A model generated the notes under the pieces. The model had not been told where the DNA came from. It was given only the letters and a program-made list of their open reading frames with translations, and made no database searches. A stretch of 60,181 nt of DNA from Corynebacterium sp. 13CS0277. Lineage in GTDB: Bacteria > Actinomycetota > Actinomycetes > Mycobacteriales > Mycobacteriaceae. The DNA lies in NCBI RefSeq assembly GCF_002994655.1, contig NZ_PPDL01000021.1:1-60181 (forward strand). The letters run 5' to 3'. The position numbers and the translations under genes are program-made. Positions 59,273-60,181 of the stretch are shown here, in pieces (position 1 is the stretch's first letter; each line of letters opens with the position of its first letter).

Positions 59273-60124
59273 ATGGATGACGCGACCCTCACCCAGCTTA
59301 TTGACGCCACCCGCGACAGCCGACCTACAGGCGACATGCAGCTCGCCGCCCGGGTCAAGCCGATCATCGACCACATGCTCGGCGACGGCATGAGCGTCAT
59401 CGACCCGGAGGCGAAGATCTGGACGGCTGAGGTCGCCGAGGAGCTGCGCTCCTGCATCGAAGACAACCTCGACTACTCGGACACCGACCAGTGGACGAAA
59501 TTCAAAGAGCAACTGGACGGCGCGCCCCGAGAGGTCGTGCTGCTCGCAGCCGAGATCGTCTTCCTGCGGGAGCACCCTGTGAAAGATGCAAAGGCGTCGA
59601 CGAGGCGTCGGCACATCATGCAGGTACTCTCCGTGCTCAGCGATCCACCGGAGTTGCCTGCGATTTACGAAGACTGCTTCACCCACTCTGGAGAACACGG
59701 CTTCCGCGCAGGTCAAGGCTATTACAGCTACGCCTATAAAGACGTGGTGTGGGTGGCGAACTTTGTGAAGCGCTACCGGCAGGCCGTCCCCGCCGGGACC
59801 CAGCGCCCCGACCCATGGGCCCTCCAGGACATCATGCAGTCCACCACGCCGCTGATTCCTAAAATGCGCAACATGCTGCAGTTCCTCGCCGCCCCAGAGG
59901 CCTTTGAATGCATCGCTTCCTCCCGCTTGAAGCATGACATTGCCAACGCTCCGTTATTTGCAAGCTACCTGTCAAAGTGCCACCTCGACACCAACTCACC
60001 TCAAGGGCGCGACCAAGCCTTGCTACAGATCCGCGCCGAGCTTTTCAAGGAATTTCAGAACAAATTTCACTTCTGGACCGAGAACATCCAAGAGCTATGG
60101 AGGCGGCAGTGTCATACCCTGTAA
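59273..60124 (+). CDS. Stand-alone McrB-type N-terminal domain protein
   Basis: A 283-residue protein. The stretch L-L-A-A-E-I-V-F-L, the R-R-R-H-I-M-Q-V-L-S helix, D-P-W-A-L-Q-D-I-M, F-L-A-A-P-E-A-F-E-C-I-A-S and the end F-H-F-W-T-E-N-I-Q-E-L-W-R match the N-terminal module I know from McrB-like AAA+ restriction proteins. Those proteins continue directly into the ATPase; here a TAA follows. TACACT (59260-59265) is 7 nt before ATG 59273, so it is probably leaderless. The next gene starts 29 nt later in another frame and may supply the motor. The 3' part is richer in A/T than its neighbours, which suggests transfer. Confidence 0.7.
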   Translation: MDDATLTQLIDATRDSRPTGDMQLAARVKPIIDHMLGDGMSVIDPEAKIWTAEVAEELRSCIEDNLDYSDTDQWTKFKEQLDGAPREVVLLAAEIVFLREHPVKDAKASTRRRHIMQVLSVLSDPPELPAIYEDCFTHSGEHGFRAGQGYYSYAYKDVVWVANFVKRYRQAVPAGTQRPDPWALQDIMQSTTPLIPKMRNMLQFLAAPEAFECIASSRLKHDIANAPLFASYLSKCHLDTNSPQGRDQALLQIRAELFKEFQNKFHFWTENIQELWRRQCHTL

Positions 60125-60153
60125 GCAAAATCTGAGCTTGAGAAGGTCTTGAC

Positions 60154-60181
60154 ATGACAACCGCCACCACCACTACCGAGC
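60154..60181 (+). CDS. Start of the next gene of the McrB-like module (partial)
   Basis: ATG 60154 is preceded by GAAGG with 8-nt spacing and opens with M-T-T-A-T-T-T-T-E before the window ends. Frame differs from the upstream gene, so this is not simple read-through. The product is unknown; an AAA+ GTPase/ATPase subunit would be expected. Confidence 0.4.

Overview
The window is a high-GC actinobacterial chromosome segment. Gene content and order point to Corynebacterium or a close relative. The order SRAP-aroA-rsgA-desA3-reductase ... Rv3235-like-secA-hpf-comF-lpqB-mtrB-mtrA-tmk-ahcY ... manA-pmm-DUF3499-metallopeptidase-whiB2-manC-wbbL-rmlD-lcpA-TIGR03089 ... purE-purK-PH-birA-accD is the conserved core order known from Mycobacterium tuberculosis (Rv3226c to Rv3280) and Corynebacterium glutamicum. 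This is recalled knowledge; no search was run. A trehalose-type ABC importer (tusK, tusE, tusF, tusG) sits between TIGR03089 and purE, as in C. glutamicum.

Layout. 1-96: tail of a DDE transposase. 155-8938: SRAP DNA-repair protein, shikimate and ribosome-assembly genes (aroA, rsgA), a ClC channel, the DesA3-type desaturase with its flavin/iron-sulfur reductase, and a DUF6912/HAD gene pair. 9399-13560: Rv3235-like protein convergent with secA. 14279-24066: a long minus-strand block with hpf, comF, the mtrA-mtrB-lpqB envelope signalling genes, tmk and ahcY. 24067-26352: a gene-poor region holding an AT-rich island, one DUF4259 gene and three palindromes, one of them CsoR-like. 26353-29478: a very large Pro/Thr-rich secreted protein with 32 consecutive pentapeptides. 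29660-42126: mannose activation (manA, pmm, manC), arabinogalactan linker synthesis (wbbL, RmlD-like) and cell-wall ligation (lcpA), with whiB2 among them. 42325-47811: the tus importer. 47922-54380: purE/purK, PH-domain protein, birA and the biotin-dependent carboxylase beta subunit. 54582-59145: a membrane protein and lysX. 59273-60181: the start of a McrB-like restriction module, cut by the window edge.

Common theme. Most of the window serves the mycolate-type envelope: fatty-acid desaturation and carboxylation, mannose and rhamnose-linker sugars, LCP ligation, MtrAB-LpqB control and trehalose recovery. Housekeeping genes for secretion, purines, the methyl cycle and dTMP lie among them.

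Main things outside ordinary annotation: (1) seven strongly pyrimidine-rich tracts in the coding sense upstream of desA3, secA, tmk, pmm, lcpA, tusF and purE; (2) a stand-alone McrB N-terminal domain at the right edge; (3) an apparently orphan CsoR-like operator; (4) the pentapeptide surface protein; (5) eleven genes with a TANNNT-type -10 hexamer 6-8 nt before the start codon, suggesting leaderless mRNAs; (6) unusual terminal extensions on MtrB and SecA. No CRISPR array, rRNA or tRNA gene was seen.
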